From contig USFD01000084.1 of assembly GCA_900553885.1 (NCBI GenBank), positions 1-14,127 on the forward strand: 14,127 nucleotides of DNA, read 5' to 3'. This stretch comes from an uncultured Ruminococcus sp. GTDB lineage: Bacteria > Bacillota > Clostridia > Lachnospirales > Lachnospiraceae. A model generated the notes under the pieces. That model was not told where the DNA came from, did not search any database, and worked only from the letters and a program-made list of their open reading frames with translations. Made by a program: the position numbers and the translations under genes. Numbering within the stretch: the first letter of the stretch is position 1; every line of letters starts with the position of its first letter. This document shows, piece by piece, positions 1-7,557 of the stretch.

Positions 1-16
1 AGAAAAGAAGGTCTTT

Positions 17-3000
17 ATGAACAGGGAAGATAACAGACTGGAGAAAAATGAGGCATTTGACTGGAAAGCCGAAATCATAAGCTGGATTAAAATCATTGCG
101 GCTGCAGCCGTCATTGCCTTTGTTTTAAACAACTTCATCATCGCAAACAGCAAGGTTCCAAGTGGTTCCATGGAAAATACGATCATGACCGGAGACCGCG
201 TCATCGGTTCCAGGCTGTCGTACAAATTCGGCGATCCAAAACGCGGCGACATCGTTATCTTTCATTTTCCGGATGACCCCACCGGTACCATTTACTATGT
301 AAAGCGGATCATCGGTCTTCCCGGCGAGACCGTGCAGATTAAGGGCGGTCAGATTTATATCAATGATGATATGTTTGTATTTATTCATCCCGTAAATGAA
401 AATGGAGCACCTCTTGTTGAGATTAATGATAATAATTTTACTGATTATCTGGCATTCTGGACAGGTACTATTTACCAAAATGGGTCGGCATCAGCTGGAA
501 ATGTTACAGAATATAGAGGCATTCCGGGAGCAAAAGCAACTCATGGGGATAAAGCAGGACTTGGCATATTGACGGATGGTTGGTATACAGAGGCTACAAA
601 GGATAATGCCGGTTATTTGATTCAAAGTTTATATAATAGCAGCAATGGTGCATATACCAAATTTGCGGTTGATGTTTTTGTGGATGATTATGCAGGGTCA
701 GGAGGTATGTATCGTCTAAAATTGACTGCAGATCAAGTTACTCGGCATCCAATAGAATTTTATAAGGTTGATCAGAACAATTCTCCGTTGAACGGCGCTG
801 AGTTTACTTTACAGGAGAAAGAAACTGGAGGAACTCGATATAGAGGTATTTCGGATTCAAGTGGTAAGGTCACCATAGAGGTTGCAGCGGGAACATATAC
901 CATGTGGGAATCAAAAGTTCCTGAAAACTGTGAAGAAGTGGACGAAAATCAAACCTGGACAGTAGTTGTTCAAGAAGATGGAGATTTTACAATTACCTGT
1001 GATAATGGACACTCTAACTTAAAGCATGAGGGTGATAAATATTACATTTCTAATAAGTCGACAGCATCAGGAACATTGACTTTCTATAAAACTGATACCG
1101 AAGGACAGCCTATTAATAAAAATGCAACATTTGCACTTTATAGAGATGAAGGACTGACAGATTTAGTCGCAGAACGAACGGCAGCTGGCACATTTACTTT
1201 TGCTAATTTGCCGACAGGTACATATTATCTGAAAGAGAAACAGGCACCGGAAGGTTATCATCTTTCTGATGAGACGTATATAGTTACAGTTCGTGTAGGA
1301 AACAATGGTAATGCAGAGGTGACATTAACAACAAAAGACGGAACACCTGTGACGGATAATAAAATTGTCAATAAGAGTGATGAGGAATATTATTCTGAAA
1401 ACATTAATTCAACAAAAGATGCAGAATTAATTGATTGGGATGAAAGAACTTATAAACTGACGTTGACAGCGGATTCTCTGGCACAGGAAAGTACGCCAGG
1501 ACATACGAAAGCCATTGATGTTGTATTGGTATTAGACACTTCTGGCAGTATGGGAGAGACAACATCTACACGAGGAAAAACAGGAATAACTTCATTCAAT
1601 AAATTAAATCGGAGGACAACGTATTATTTTGAGCAGAATGGAACGGAATATGAAGTAACCTATGATAGGGGTTGGAAATATAGAGAAAAAATAACAAATG
1701 ACCCATATGAACAGTTAAATGATTTTTCTGATTATGAGTATTTCATGTATTATCGTTCTTCTAACGGAAAAATGACTAGAATGGATGCGTTGAAAGAGGC
1801 GGCGAATGTATTTATCACAACGTTGGCAGAGACATCACCAAATAGTCGTGTTGGAATTGTAACTTATTCAAGTTCTTCTAATAAGGAAAAAGAAGTGACA
1901 TCTGTGAGTGATAAGAGTTTATATAGTGCAATCAATGGGTTAAATGCTTCAGGAAGCACTTATCCATCGAGTGCAATCACTCAAGCTGGTAATATGTTGA
2001 ATGGTGAAGATAATGAAAAGCATGTTATATTCCTCACCGACGGAGATTGCGGTTATTCTGCTGGTGATCATGATGAGGACGAAGAGCAACGTTGTATTTC
2101 AGCGGCAAGTACGTTGAAGAAAAACAAAATCCAGATTCATGCGATTCGCTTTGCCACAACAGGTGCAAGCTATTTATCTCAAATTGTAACAGATACAGAT
2201 AAAAATGGAGTACCACTTGTATATAGCGCTGACGATGTTGATGATCTGATTGAGAGTTTCAATTTGATTATTGAAGGCAGCTTAGGCGGAGTGGCAATTA
2301 CAGGAGCAACTATCAAAGATGTTATTGATGAACATTTCATTGTAACAGATAAAGATGGAAAGCCGATAGAAGTGGGAGAAGATGGTTATCAGCTTTCCTA
2401 CGATAATAATGGTACACCGATAACCGGAACTTTATATGAAGATGAAAATGGTAATCAATACATTATTTGGAATGACCAGACAATTGGCGTGAAAGATTTA
2501 GAAAGCGGAACTGGAGGATGGAAAGTTGAATTGTACATTAAAGCAAAAGATGATTACATTGGAGGAAATGGGGTTCCGACAAATGGAGCTGGATCGGGTA
2601 TATATCTGGGCGACGATGATAATCCTGTAGAAGAATTTCCTGTTCCATATGTAAACGTGAAGGTTGAACTTACAGTAAACAATCACGAAGAAACGATATT
2701 TTTAGGAGAAGCAGTTCCGACAGATTTGACGATAGTAAATCAATTGTTTGATGTGAACAGTTATTGCCAGAAATACACCGATGTCACATCGAATGATTTC
2801 ACTTTAACATGGTATAAAGATGCGTCATGCATGCAACTAGTTACTCTGGAAGAAATGGAACAGGTATTTCCTGAAAATGATGTTAATTATTATTTAAAAG
2901 TTACATATGATGCAGGCGAACCTCAAGGTAATAGTACAGAGAATTGTAAGGGTTATCTCAATGGTAGTTCAGGATCATATAAGGTGGCAGCTGTAAACAG

Positions 3001-3607
3001 TGCGGATTCGAGCAAATTATATGGCATTTATACAATTAAGGTAATAAAGGGACAGATTGATATTACAAAAACAATAAGTGGAAATATCAATCGTAACCTG
3101 GAAGGAAATCCGATCTTCACATTTATGATTGAATATTACGCTCCAACGACGGAAGACATAGAAAGTGCTAATCCGGCGGCAGTATATTATCGAACGATTG
3201 AGTTTGACGATGACGATTCAAGTAAGTCGGCAGAAGAATTGTCTGATTTGCCAAAAGGTATTTATAAGGTGACAGAACTTGCTACTCAAAAGTTTGAAAC
3301 TACAGAGGTTAGTGGCAGTGGATGTAATGCTTCGGTAGATGAAAGAGAGAAAACTATTACTTTCTATATTGGAATGAAAAATGAAACATCTTCAGAAACC
3401 GATATCCATGCAACGAATGGTAGCGCAATTTTTACCAATAACAAAACAGGACCATCTACTAATACGGATACGGATGTTGTGGTCAACAGATTTGTTTACG
3501 ATGAAACAGAAGACAAATGGATAATCAAACAGATTTGGAATCCGGGCCAGGATCAAGACGAAACAGATCCGGCTACAGAAGCAAATCAGTCTGGATACGA
3601 ACAGTGA
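17..3607 (+). CDS. Hybrid: truncated type I signal peptidase fused to vWA/Cna-B surface adhesin
   Basis: The 1196-residue ORF joins two unrelated parts. Residues 1-118 are the start of a type I signal peptidase: a cytoplasmic stretch, one membrane helix (about 20-43), the catalytic serine in PSGSM (Ser51), the Gly-Asp box GDPKRGDIVIF, and the general-base lysine in YVKRIIGLPGE (Lys96). The later GDNR/SxDSR box is absent. From about residue 120 the protein is an extracellular adhesin: an N-terminal module, two Cna-B/SpaA-like domains (about 245-330, EFYKVD; about 351-455, FYKTD and LKEKQAPEGY), then a vWA domain with MIDAS motif DTSGSMG (Asp507), a Thr in the GSTYPSS loop and LTDGD (Asp675). 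An insertion of about 70 residues follows DTSGSMG. A C-terminal beta domain starts at ITKTISGN (about 1015). There is no LPXTG and no C-terminal membrane helix. If made, the uncleaved N-terminal helix would tether the adhesin outside the cell. The peptidase part is probably inactive. The fusion could be a real deletion or recombination product or an assembly chimera. ATG at 17 follows AAGAAGG. Confidence 0.8.
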   Translation: MNREDNRLEKNEAFDWKAEIISWIKIIAAAAVIAFVLNNFIIANSKVPSGSMENTIMTGDRVIGSRLSYKFGDPKRGDIVIFHFPDDPTGTIYYVKRIIGLPGETVQIKGGQIYINDDMFVFIHPVNENGAPLVEINDNNFTDYLAFWTGTIYQNGSASAGNVTEYRGIPGAKATHGDKAGLGILTDGWYTEATKDNAGYLIQSLYNSSNGAYTKFAVDVFVDDYAGSGGMYRLKLTADQVTRHPIEFYKVDQNNSPLNGAEFTLQEKETGGTRYRGISDSSGKVTIEVAAGTYTMWESKVPENCEEVDENQTWTVVVQEDGDFTITCDNGHSNLKHEGDKYYISNKSTASGTLTFYKTDTEGQPINKNATFALYRDEGLTDLVAERTAAGTFTFANLPTGTYYLKEKQAPEGYHLSDETYIVTVRVGNNGNAEVTLTTKDGTPVTDNKIVNKSDEEYYSENINSTKDAELIDWDERTYKLTLTADSLAQESTPGHTKAIDVVLVLDTSGSMGETTSTRGKTGITSFNKLNRRTTYYFEQNGTEYEVTYDRGWKYREKITNDPYEQLNDFSDYEYFMYYRSSNGKMTRMDALKEAANVFITTLAETSPNSRVGIVTYSSSSNKEKEVTSVSDKSLYSAINGLNASGSTYPSSAITQAGNMLNGEDNEKHVIFLTDGDCGYSAGDHDEDEEQRCISAASTLKKNKIQIHAIRFATTGASYLSQIVTDTDKNGVPLVYSADDVDDLIESFNLIIEGSLGGVAITGATIKDVIDEHFIVTDKDGKPIEVGEDGYQLSYDNNGTPITGTLYEDENGNQYIIWNDQTIGVKDLESGTGGWKVELYIKAKDDYIGGNGVPTNGAGSGIYLGDDDNPVEEFPVPYVNVKVELTVNNHEETIFLGEAVPTDLTIVNQLFDVNSYCQKYTDVTSNDFTLTWYKDASCMQLVTLEEMEQVFPENDVNYYLKVTYDAGEPQGNSTENCKGYLNGSSGSYKVAAVNSADSSKLYGIYTIKVIKGQIDITKTISGNINRNLEGNPIFTFMIEYYAPTTEDIESANPAAVYYRTIEFDDDDSSKSAEELSDLPKGIYKVTELATQKFETTEVSGSGCNASVDEREKTITFYIGMKNETSSETDIHATNGSAIFTNNKTGPSTNTDTDVVVNRFVYDETEDKWIIKQIWNPGQDQDETDPATEANQSGYEQ

Positions 3608-3621
3608 AAGGTGGAAAGAGC

Positions 3622-4185
3622 ATGAAAAAAATCAATATTAAAAAAATGAATAGAAAAACTTTCTTCCTTTCATTGGTTTTACTGATTGCTGTCGTCGGCG
3701 TAGGAATTACTGTAGCACTTTCAGTTGCAAGAACAGATCCGGTAGTAAACTCGTTTGAGGTCGGTAAGATTGACACCGGAATTGAAGAAAATGTAAAGGG
3801 AGATCTTACTAAAGAAGTAAAGGTGACTAATGAAGCGAATGCCAAGAGTGATGCTTTCGTTCGGGTAAGAATCAATGCTTCCGATGGAATTACATTAAAT
3901 TTTTCTGCTGATTCTGCTAATACATGGACAATGGGGGATGATGGTTTCTATTACTTCCTTTATTCAGTAGCACCAGGAGAAAGCACGACAGAACTACTCA
4001 GTTCTGTAAGTTTTGAAACCGGTATGGAAGAAGAGATAAAACAGACAGGGTTTGATGTTACCGTATATCAAGAATCTTGTATAGCGACGGAGGAAAATCC
4101 ATATGTAGTGGGCGGAGAAAATACCCCTCTTAATTTGAATGTAATTGCAAGTGCATTTGAAAACGCTACTACAACTACGGAATGA
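3622..4185 (+). CDS. SipW-type signal TasA/camelysin-like surface subunit, divergent
   Basis: A 187-residue exported protein. The start is ATG 3622, which gives a lysine-rich n-region after the purine-rich AAAGGTGGAAAG; an upstream ATG at 3517 lies inside the adhesin gene and has no such context. The hydrophobic segment (about 13-32) ends GVGITVA, a variant of the GxGGTLAY signal cut by SipW enzymes, so cleavage after Ala32 is inferred. The mature part begins like other TasA-family subunits (NSFEVGKIDTGI) and keeps the core pattern of a charged strand followed by VTNEANAKSDAFVRVRI. Unlike its neighbours it lacks the usual aromatic residue after the cut site, has a longer basic n-region and lacks a clear MPGD loop. 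It lies 14 bases after the hybrid adhesin gene and 25 bases before the first sipW, so it is the probable substrate of that enzyme. It could be a specialised tip or base subunit. The family is assigned by pattern, not by full alignment. Confidence 0.7.
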   Translation: MKKINIKKMNRKTFFLSLVLLIAVVGVGITVALSVARTDPVVNSFEVGKIDTGIEENVKGDLTKEVKVTNEANAKSDAFVRVRINASDGITLNFSADSANTWTMGDDGFYYFLYSVAPGESTTELLSSVSFETGMEEEIKQTGFDVTVYQESCIATEENPYVVGGENTPLNLNVIASAFENATTTTE

Positions 4186-4210
4186 TTTGACAAAAAGGGA
4201 GAGAATACCA

Positions 4211-4741
4211 ATGCTCAAAAAAATATGCGGCTTCTTATCAGGTATTATCTTAATTGTTCTGGCACTGCTCGCGGGTGTCCTGATTATCCCGAGATTGATA
4301 GGCTACGAAGAGATGGCGGTTTTAACCGGAAGTATGGAACCGGAATATCCGGTAGGATCCTTGATTTATGTCAAGGAACAAGATCCAGAAACTTTGCAGG
4401 TGGGTGACATTATTACATACCGACTGAGCGGTGATACCGTTGTTACCCACCGCATTGTAGAAATCAATGCAGAAGAACAGAGCGTAACGACGAAAGGCGA
4501 TGCGAACGAATCCAACGATGGTCAGCCGGTACCATTTGATTCCATCGTAGGAAAGGCAGAATTCAAAATTCCATATCTCGGCTTCATCAGCATGAACATT
4601 AAGACACCTAAGGGAATTATGGCAATCTGTGGCGTGTTGATAGCAATTATTCTTCTTACCTTTATTCCGGAAATTTTTTCTAAGGATGAGAGAGAAGAAA
4701 AAGTAAGAGAGAACTCCCAAAAAGGAGAAAGCAGTCGTTGA
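4211..4741 (+). CDS. sipW: SipW-type (ER/archaeal-type) signal peptidase I, first copy
   Basis: A 176-residue membrane protease of the S26B type, which uses a Ser-His-Asp arrangement instead of Ser-Lys. Visible features are an N-terminal helix (about 7-27) ending IPRLIGY, the nucleophile Ser41 in LTGSMEP, His80 in VVTHRIVEI, Asp97 in TTKGDANESND, and a second helix (about 154-173) with a charged tail. In bacilli SipW removes the signal from TasA-family fibre subunits, and five genes here carry matching signals. ATG 4211 is chosen because it sits about 10 bases after AAGGGAGAG and starts the membrane helix normally; the longer frame from 4145 overlaps the preceding gene. A second copy lies at 7060-7557 with the same catalytic spacing. 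Confidence 0.92.
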   Translation: MLKKICGFLSGIILIVLALLAGVLIIPRLIGYEEMAVLTGSMEPEYPVGSLIYVKEQDPETLQVGDIITYRLSGDTVVTHRIVEINAEEQSVTTKGDANESNDGQPVPFDSIVGKAEFKIPYLGFISMNIKTPKGIMAICGVLIAIILLTFIPEIFSKDEREEKVRENSQKGESSR

Positions 4742-4747
4742 TTCTGT

Positions 4748-4764
4748 GGAGGAGCGTATCCTCC
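4748..4764 (+). promoter_or_regulatory. Intergenic stem-loop after first sipW
   Basis: A perfect 6-bp stem GGAGGA / TCCTCC with loop GCGTA starts 7 bases after the sipW stop. No T-tract follows (TTAGAATAAAG), so it is not a standard terminator. In an operon it could act as a 3' stabiliser, a processing site or a weak attenuator that separates the enzyme message from the subunit message. The left arm resembles a ribosome binding site but is paired and far from any start. Function is inferred. Confidence 0.4.
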
Positions 4765-4816
4765 TTAGAATAAAGTAACAAGAAAATAAAAAAGAAGATA
4801 AAGGAGAGAAAAGATT

Positions 4817-5530
4817 ATGACAAAAAAGAAAATCATGATGGCAGCAATGTCGGCAGGACTGGTAGCAGTTGTTGGAATAGGTGGTACATTAGCGTACTTA
4901 TCTTCTACTTCAAATGAGGTAACTAATACATTTACTGTTGGTAGAGGATATGATAATACTGGAACACAGGCATTAGTTGTAGATGAGTGGGAACTCGGAG
5001 GAACTGCTGATGACAGAACCCAGGTTGGTCAAGCACATGAAGATATGACTCCGGGATATGTAGAAACAAAAGATCCAACCGTTAGATTGAAGAACGGTTC
5101 CGTTGAATCCTATGTTTTTGTGCGCGTAGAAGGAGTGGATGAATTAGAGGGAATTACGGCGAACGGAATTGAAGGCACTCCTATTCAAGCATTTGATATT
5201 AGTGGATGGGATACGGATTATTGGATGAAGGTAGCAGATGCTAACGGGGATCTTCTGGACACCCCAGCATTGGGCTTGGAAGGTGACGGTTATTATGTTG
5301 CTAATGTTGGAAATACTGTAAATTTGGAAGATACTACTCCGGAAGGAGAATATACACAATTGAATGATCCGATTTTTTCAACTATTTCGATGGACAAAGA
5401 TTTAAAAGAAATGCCAGCCAAAAATACTGTTGCGGCACAAGAAATTACAGTAAAAGCATGTGCGGTTCAGTATAGCGAAGACCAAATGAGCAGTTGGGCA
5501 GACGCATTTGAATCTGCAGTTTGGGAATAA
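4817..5530 (+). CDS. SipW-type signal TasA-like surface subunit (paralogue A)
   Basis: A 237-residue exported protein. The n-region MTKKK and a hydrophobic core ending GIGGTLAY match the SipW-type signal, with inferred cleavage after Ala26. The mature N-terminus (NEVTNTFTVG) is the segment that could serve as the exchanged strand in TasA-type fibres. The core carries MTPGYVETKDPTVRLK and YVFVRVEGVDEL, and the end has QEITVKACAVQYSED. It shares these blocks, in order, with the next gene, so the two are tandem paralogues. AAGGAG sits 10 bases before ATG 4817. The gene is AT-rich compared with the second sipW. It is probably a fibre subunit processed by one of the two SipW enzymes. Confidence 0.78.
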   Translation: MTKKKIMMAAMSAGLVAVVGIGGTLAYLSSTSNEVTNTFTVGRGYDNTGTQALVVDEWELGGTADDRTQVGQAHEDMTPGYVETKDPTVRLKNGSVESYVFVRVEGVDELEGITANGIEGTPIQAFDISGWDTDYWMKVADANGDLLDTPALGLEGDGYYVANVGNTVNLEDTTPEGEYTQLNDPIFSTISMDKDLKEMPAKNTVAAQEITVKACAVQYSEDQMSSWADAFESAVWE

Positions 5531-5560
5531 AAGTATAAATATTATTGAGGAGGATTGAGT

Positions 5561-6349
5561 ATGAAGAAAAAACAGATGACACAGTTAGGTGTAGCGTTAG
5601 GGTTGGTTGGTGCCATTGGTGTAGGTGGAACTTTGGCGTTGATGACAGCAACAACAGAAGAAGTAAAGAATACGTTTACTGTTGGAAATGCTTTGGTTGA
5701 TGGTGATATAACGTTGGATGAAGCGCATATGAAAAATGCTGAGTCTGGTGAAGATGGTGTTTATAGTGTAGGAAGAGTAACTGATGATCCTGTCTATGAA
5801 TATGCGAAACTGAATGATTCTGACAGAGTTCAAAAGAATCACTATCTGGATTTGCAGCCGGGAGATGACATTTATAAAGACCCGACAGTACATATCAAAG
5901 AAGATACGGCTGATTGTTATGTGTTTATCAATGTAACAGGAATTGATAATTTGAAGACGAAGGGTCTTACAGTGGAGACTACCAATAATTATTTAGTTCA
6001 GTCATCGGAAAGTTATCAGTGGATACCTGTTGAAGATAGTACTACTAGAGGAAATGACGGCATTTACTATTTGGCATCTACAGGAGAAAATCCACAGCCA
6101 ATTATTGTTAATACAGAAACTGCAGCACAGAATTATATGGTATTTGAAAGTTTAAATGCTGGAACAGCAGAAGAAATGTATACCACTGGTTCCAATGGAG
6201 AGACGGTAGCTAAGATTACTGCAAACGACAATATTACGGTTAAAGCTTGTGCTGTTCAGGCAAAAGGAACTGATTTTGAGGGAGCCAAAGAAGCTTTACC
6301 AGATGAATTTACAGGCAAGGTAACCCCATCTGTAACACCAGGTGCGTAA
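5561..6349 (+). CDS. SipW-type signal TasA-like surface subunit (paralogue B)
   Basis: A 262-residue exported protein whose signal ends GVGGTLAL (inferred cut after Ala26), followed by EEVKNTFTVG as in the gene before it. The core reads LQPGDDIYKDPTVHIK, then CYVFINVTGIDNL, and late in the protein NDNITVKACAVQ. These blocks match the upstream gene in the same order, which indicates duplication. Between signal and core it carries about 45 extra residues containing the tyrosine-rich VGRVTDDPVYEYAKL. The tail is Pro/Thr/Val-rich (GKVTPSVTPGA). ATG 5561 is chosen because GAGGAGG lies 7 bases upstream; a TTG at 5555 would only add two residues. It is a likely fibre or surface-layer subunit; the exact role is unknown. 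Confidence 0.77.
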   Translation: MKKKQMTQLGVALGLVGAIGVGGTLALMTATTEEVKNTFTVGNALVDGDITLDEAHMKNAESGEDGVYSVGRVTDDPVYEYAKLNDSDRVQKNHYLDLQPGDDIYKDPTVHIKEDTADCYVFINVTGIDNLKTKGLTVETTNNYLVQSSESYQWIPVEDSTTRGNDGIYYLASTGENPQPIIVNTETAAQNYMVFESLNAGTAEEMYTTGSNGETVAKITANDNITVKACAVQAKGTDFEGAKEALPDEFTGKVTPSVTPGA

Positions 6350-6380
6350 ATGGATATTTATATAAAGGAGAGTTTTAGTC

Positions 6381-6998
6381 ATGAAAAATAAGAAATTATT
6401 AACAGCCGCTACATCCGTAGCGCTCGTAGCAGTAGTTGGCGTAGGAGCTACTCTTGCATACTTCACAGACAGCGAAGAACAGACCAATGTAGTTAACATG
6501 GGACATGTAGATATTGATTTGACAGAAACCAGTAATTCAGATAATGCAGTAATGATTGAAGATGGCATTCAGTTTTATGATGTTATGCCAGGTGATATAA
6601 TTTCAAAAATCCCGACAATCACTGTTGCAGAAGGATCCCAGAATGCATACGTTCGTATGAGAATGACGATTTCTGCACCGGAAGGCAGTGAGATCACTCA
6701 GGAGGACATTTATCTCCTGGAAGGTCGTCTGAGAAGCGAGATTACCGACAATACCGGTTGGTATTATTCAACAGAAGACGGTTACTATTATTATAATACA
6801 GGTCTGCAGGCAGGACAGCATGTTGACTTCTTTGACACAGTAACCATTCCGGCTGAATGGAGAAACAATACAGCAGATGAGACTTTCACTATCGAACTGC
6901 AGGCAGAAGCAATCCAGCAGGATAATGTGACTGTAGAGACTGATGGCAATCTGATCACCGGCTGGCCGGAAGCTGAAATCCAGCAGTACACAGAGTAA
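6381..6998 (+). CDS. TasA/camelysin-family protein with SipW-type signal
   Basis: A 205-residue protein and the most typical member of the family in this window. The signal MKNKK then VGVGATLAYFTDSEEQ is the textbook TasA/CalY pattern, with inferred SipW cleavage after Ala26. The mature start leads into NMGHVDIDLTE, followed by the core loop DVMPGDIISKIPTITV and AYVRMRMTI, a tyrosine-rich stretch (WYYSTEDGYYYYN), and a C-terminal part FTIELQAEAIQQDN. TasA proteins polymerise into extracellular fibres and camelysins are related surface proteins. AAGGAG lies 10 bases before the ATG. Base composition is intermediate between the AT-rich paralogues upstream and the GC-richer genes downstream. It is the best candidate for the main fibre subunit. 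Confidence 0.87.
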   Translation: MKNKKLLTAATSVALVAVVGVGATLAYFTDSEEQTNVVNMGHVDIDLTETSNSDNAVMIEDGIQFYDVMPGDIISKIPTITVAEGSQNAYVRMRMTISAPEGSEITQEDIYLLEGRLRSEITDNTGWYYSTEDGYYYYNTGLQAGQHVDFFDTVTIPAEWRNNTADETFTIELQAEAIQQDNVTVETDGNLITGWPEAEIQQYTE

Positions 6999-7009
6999 GA
7001 TAACGATGC

Positions 7010-7026
7010 TATCCGTCTAGCGGATA
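7010..7026 (+). promoter_or_regulatory. Intergenic stem-loop between TasA-like gene and second sipW
   Basis: A perfect 6-bp inverted repeat TATCCG / CGGATA with loop TCTAG begins 12 bases after the TasA-like stop codon. No T-run follows, so read-through is expected. Like the stem-loop at 4748-4764, it sits at a boundary where different protein amounts would be needed (abundant subunit versus enzyme). A role in message stability or partial attenuation is inferred. Confidence 0.4.
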
Positions 7027-7059
7027 CATACAGCTAAAAACTAAAAGGAGGCTCCCCCA

Positions 7060-7557
7060 ATGCTATCAAAAGCCCTCAACATCACCGCCACACTCCTGAT
7101 GGCACTGGTCATCCTCCTGACCGTACCTCTCACGATTCCAAGGCTGTTCGGTTACCAGATCTACGGGATCCTCACCGAAAGCATGGAGCCTGTATATCCC
7201 GTCGGCAGCGTGGTTTATGTAAAACCCGCCGAGCCGGAGGATATACAGGTGGGGGATGCGATTACCTTCCGCCTGGGAACAGGCGCCGACGCGACGGCAA
7301 CCCACCGCGTCGAAGAAATAGATACGGAACAACAGCAGTTTATCACCAAAGGAGATGCCAATGCCTCTTCGGATGTGGAACCTGTACCGTTTTCCCAGCT
7401 GGTGGGAAAGGTTACGGGCAAGCTGCCCTGGCTTGGCAGATTTTCTGTCTATCTGCATTCCTGGAAAGGGATTGCCGCATGTATAGTTGTATTTGCAGCA
7501 GCTCTGATTTTGTGGAAAACAGCAGAAAAGGTAAAGTTAAAGGAGAGTAAGAAGTGA
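7060..7557 (+). CDS. sipW: SipW-type (ER/archaeal-type) signal peptidase I, second copy
   Basis: A 165-residue membrane protease of the S26B type. It has an N-terminal helix (about 7-27) with IPRLFGY, nucleophile Ser41 in LTESMEP, His82 in TATHRVEEI, Asp99 in ITKGDANASSD, and a C-terminal helix (about 137-153) with a lysine-rich tail. Order and spacing match the first copy, but Glu replaces Gly just before the catalytic Ser. AAGGAGG lies 8 bases before ATG 7060. The stop overlaps the start of the next gene by four bases (GTGA), so enzyme and next subunit are probably translated together. GC content and C/G-ending codons are clearly higher than in the first copy, so the copies are not a recent local duplication. 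Confidence 0.93.
   Translation: MLSKALNITATLLMALVILLTVPLTIPRLFGYQIYGILTESMEPVYPVGSVVYVKPAEPEDIQVGDAITFRLGTGADATATHRVEEIDTEQQQFITKGDANASSDVEPVPFSQLVGKVTGKLPWLGRFSVYLHSWKGIAACIVVFAAALILWKTAEKVKLKESKK

Noticed and set aside
3480..3607. Wall-anchor signal or returning peptidase C-terminus at the end of the hybrid adhesin
   Set aside because: No LPXTG-like motif, membrane helix or GDNR/SxDSR box occurs. The end is a hydrophilic Asp/Glu/Gln-rich tail.
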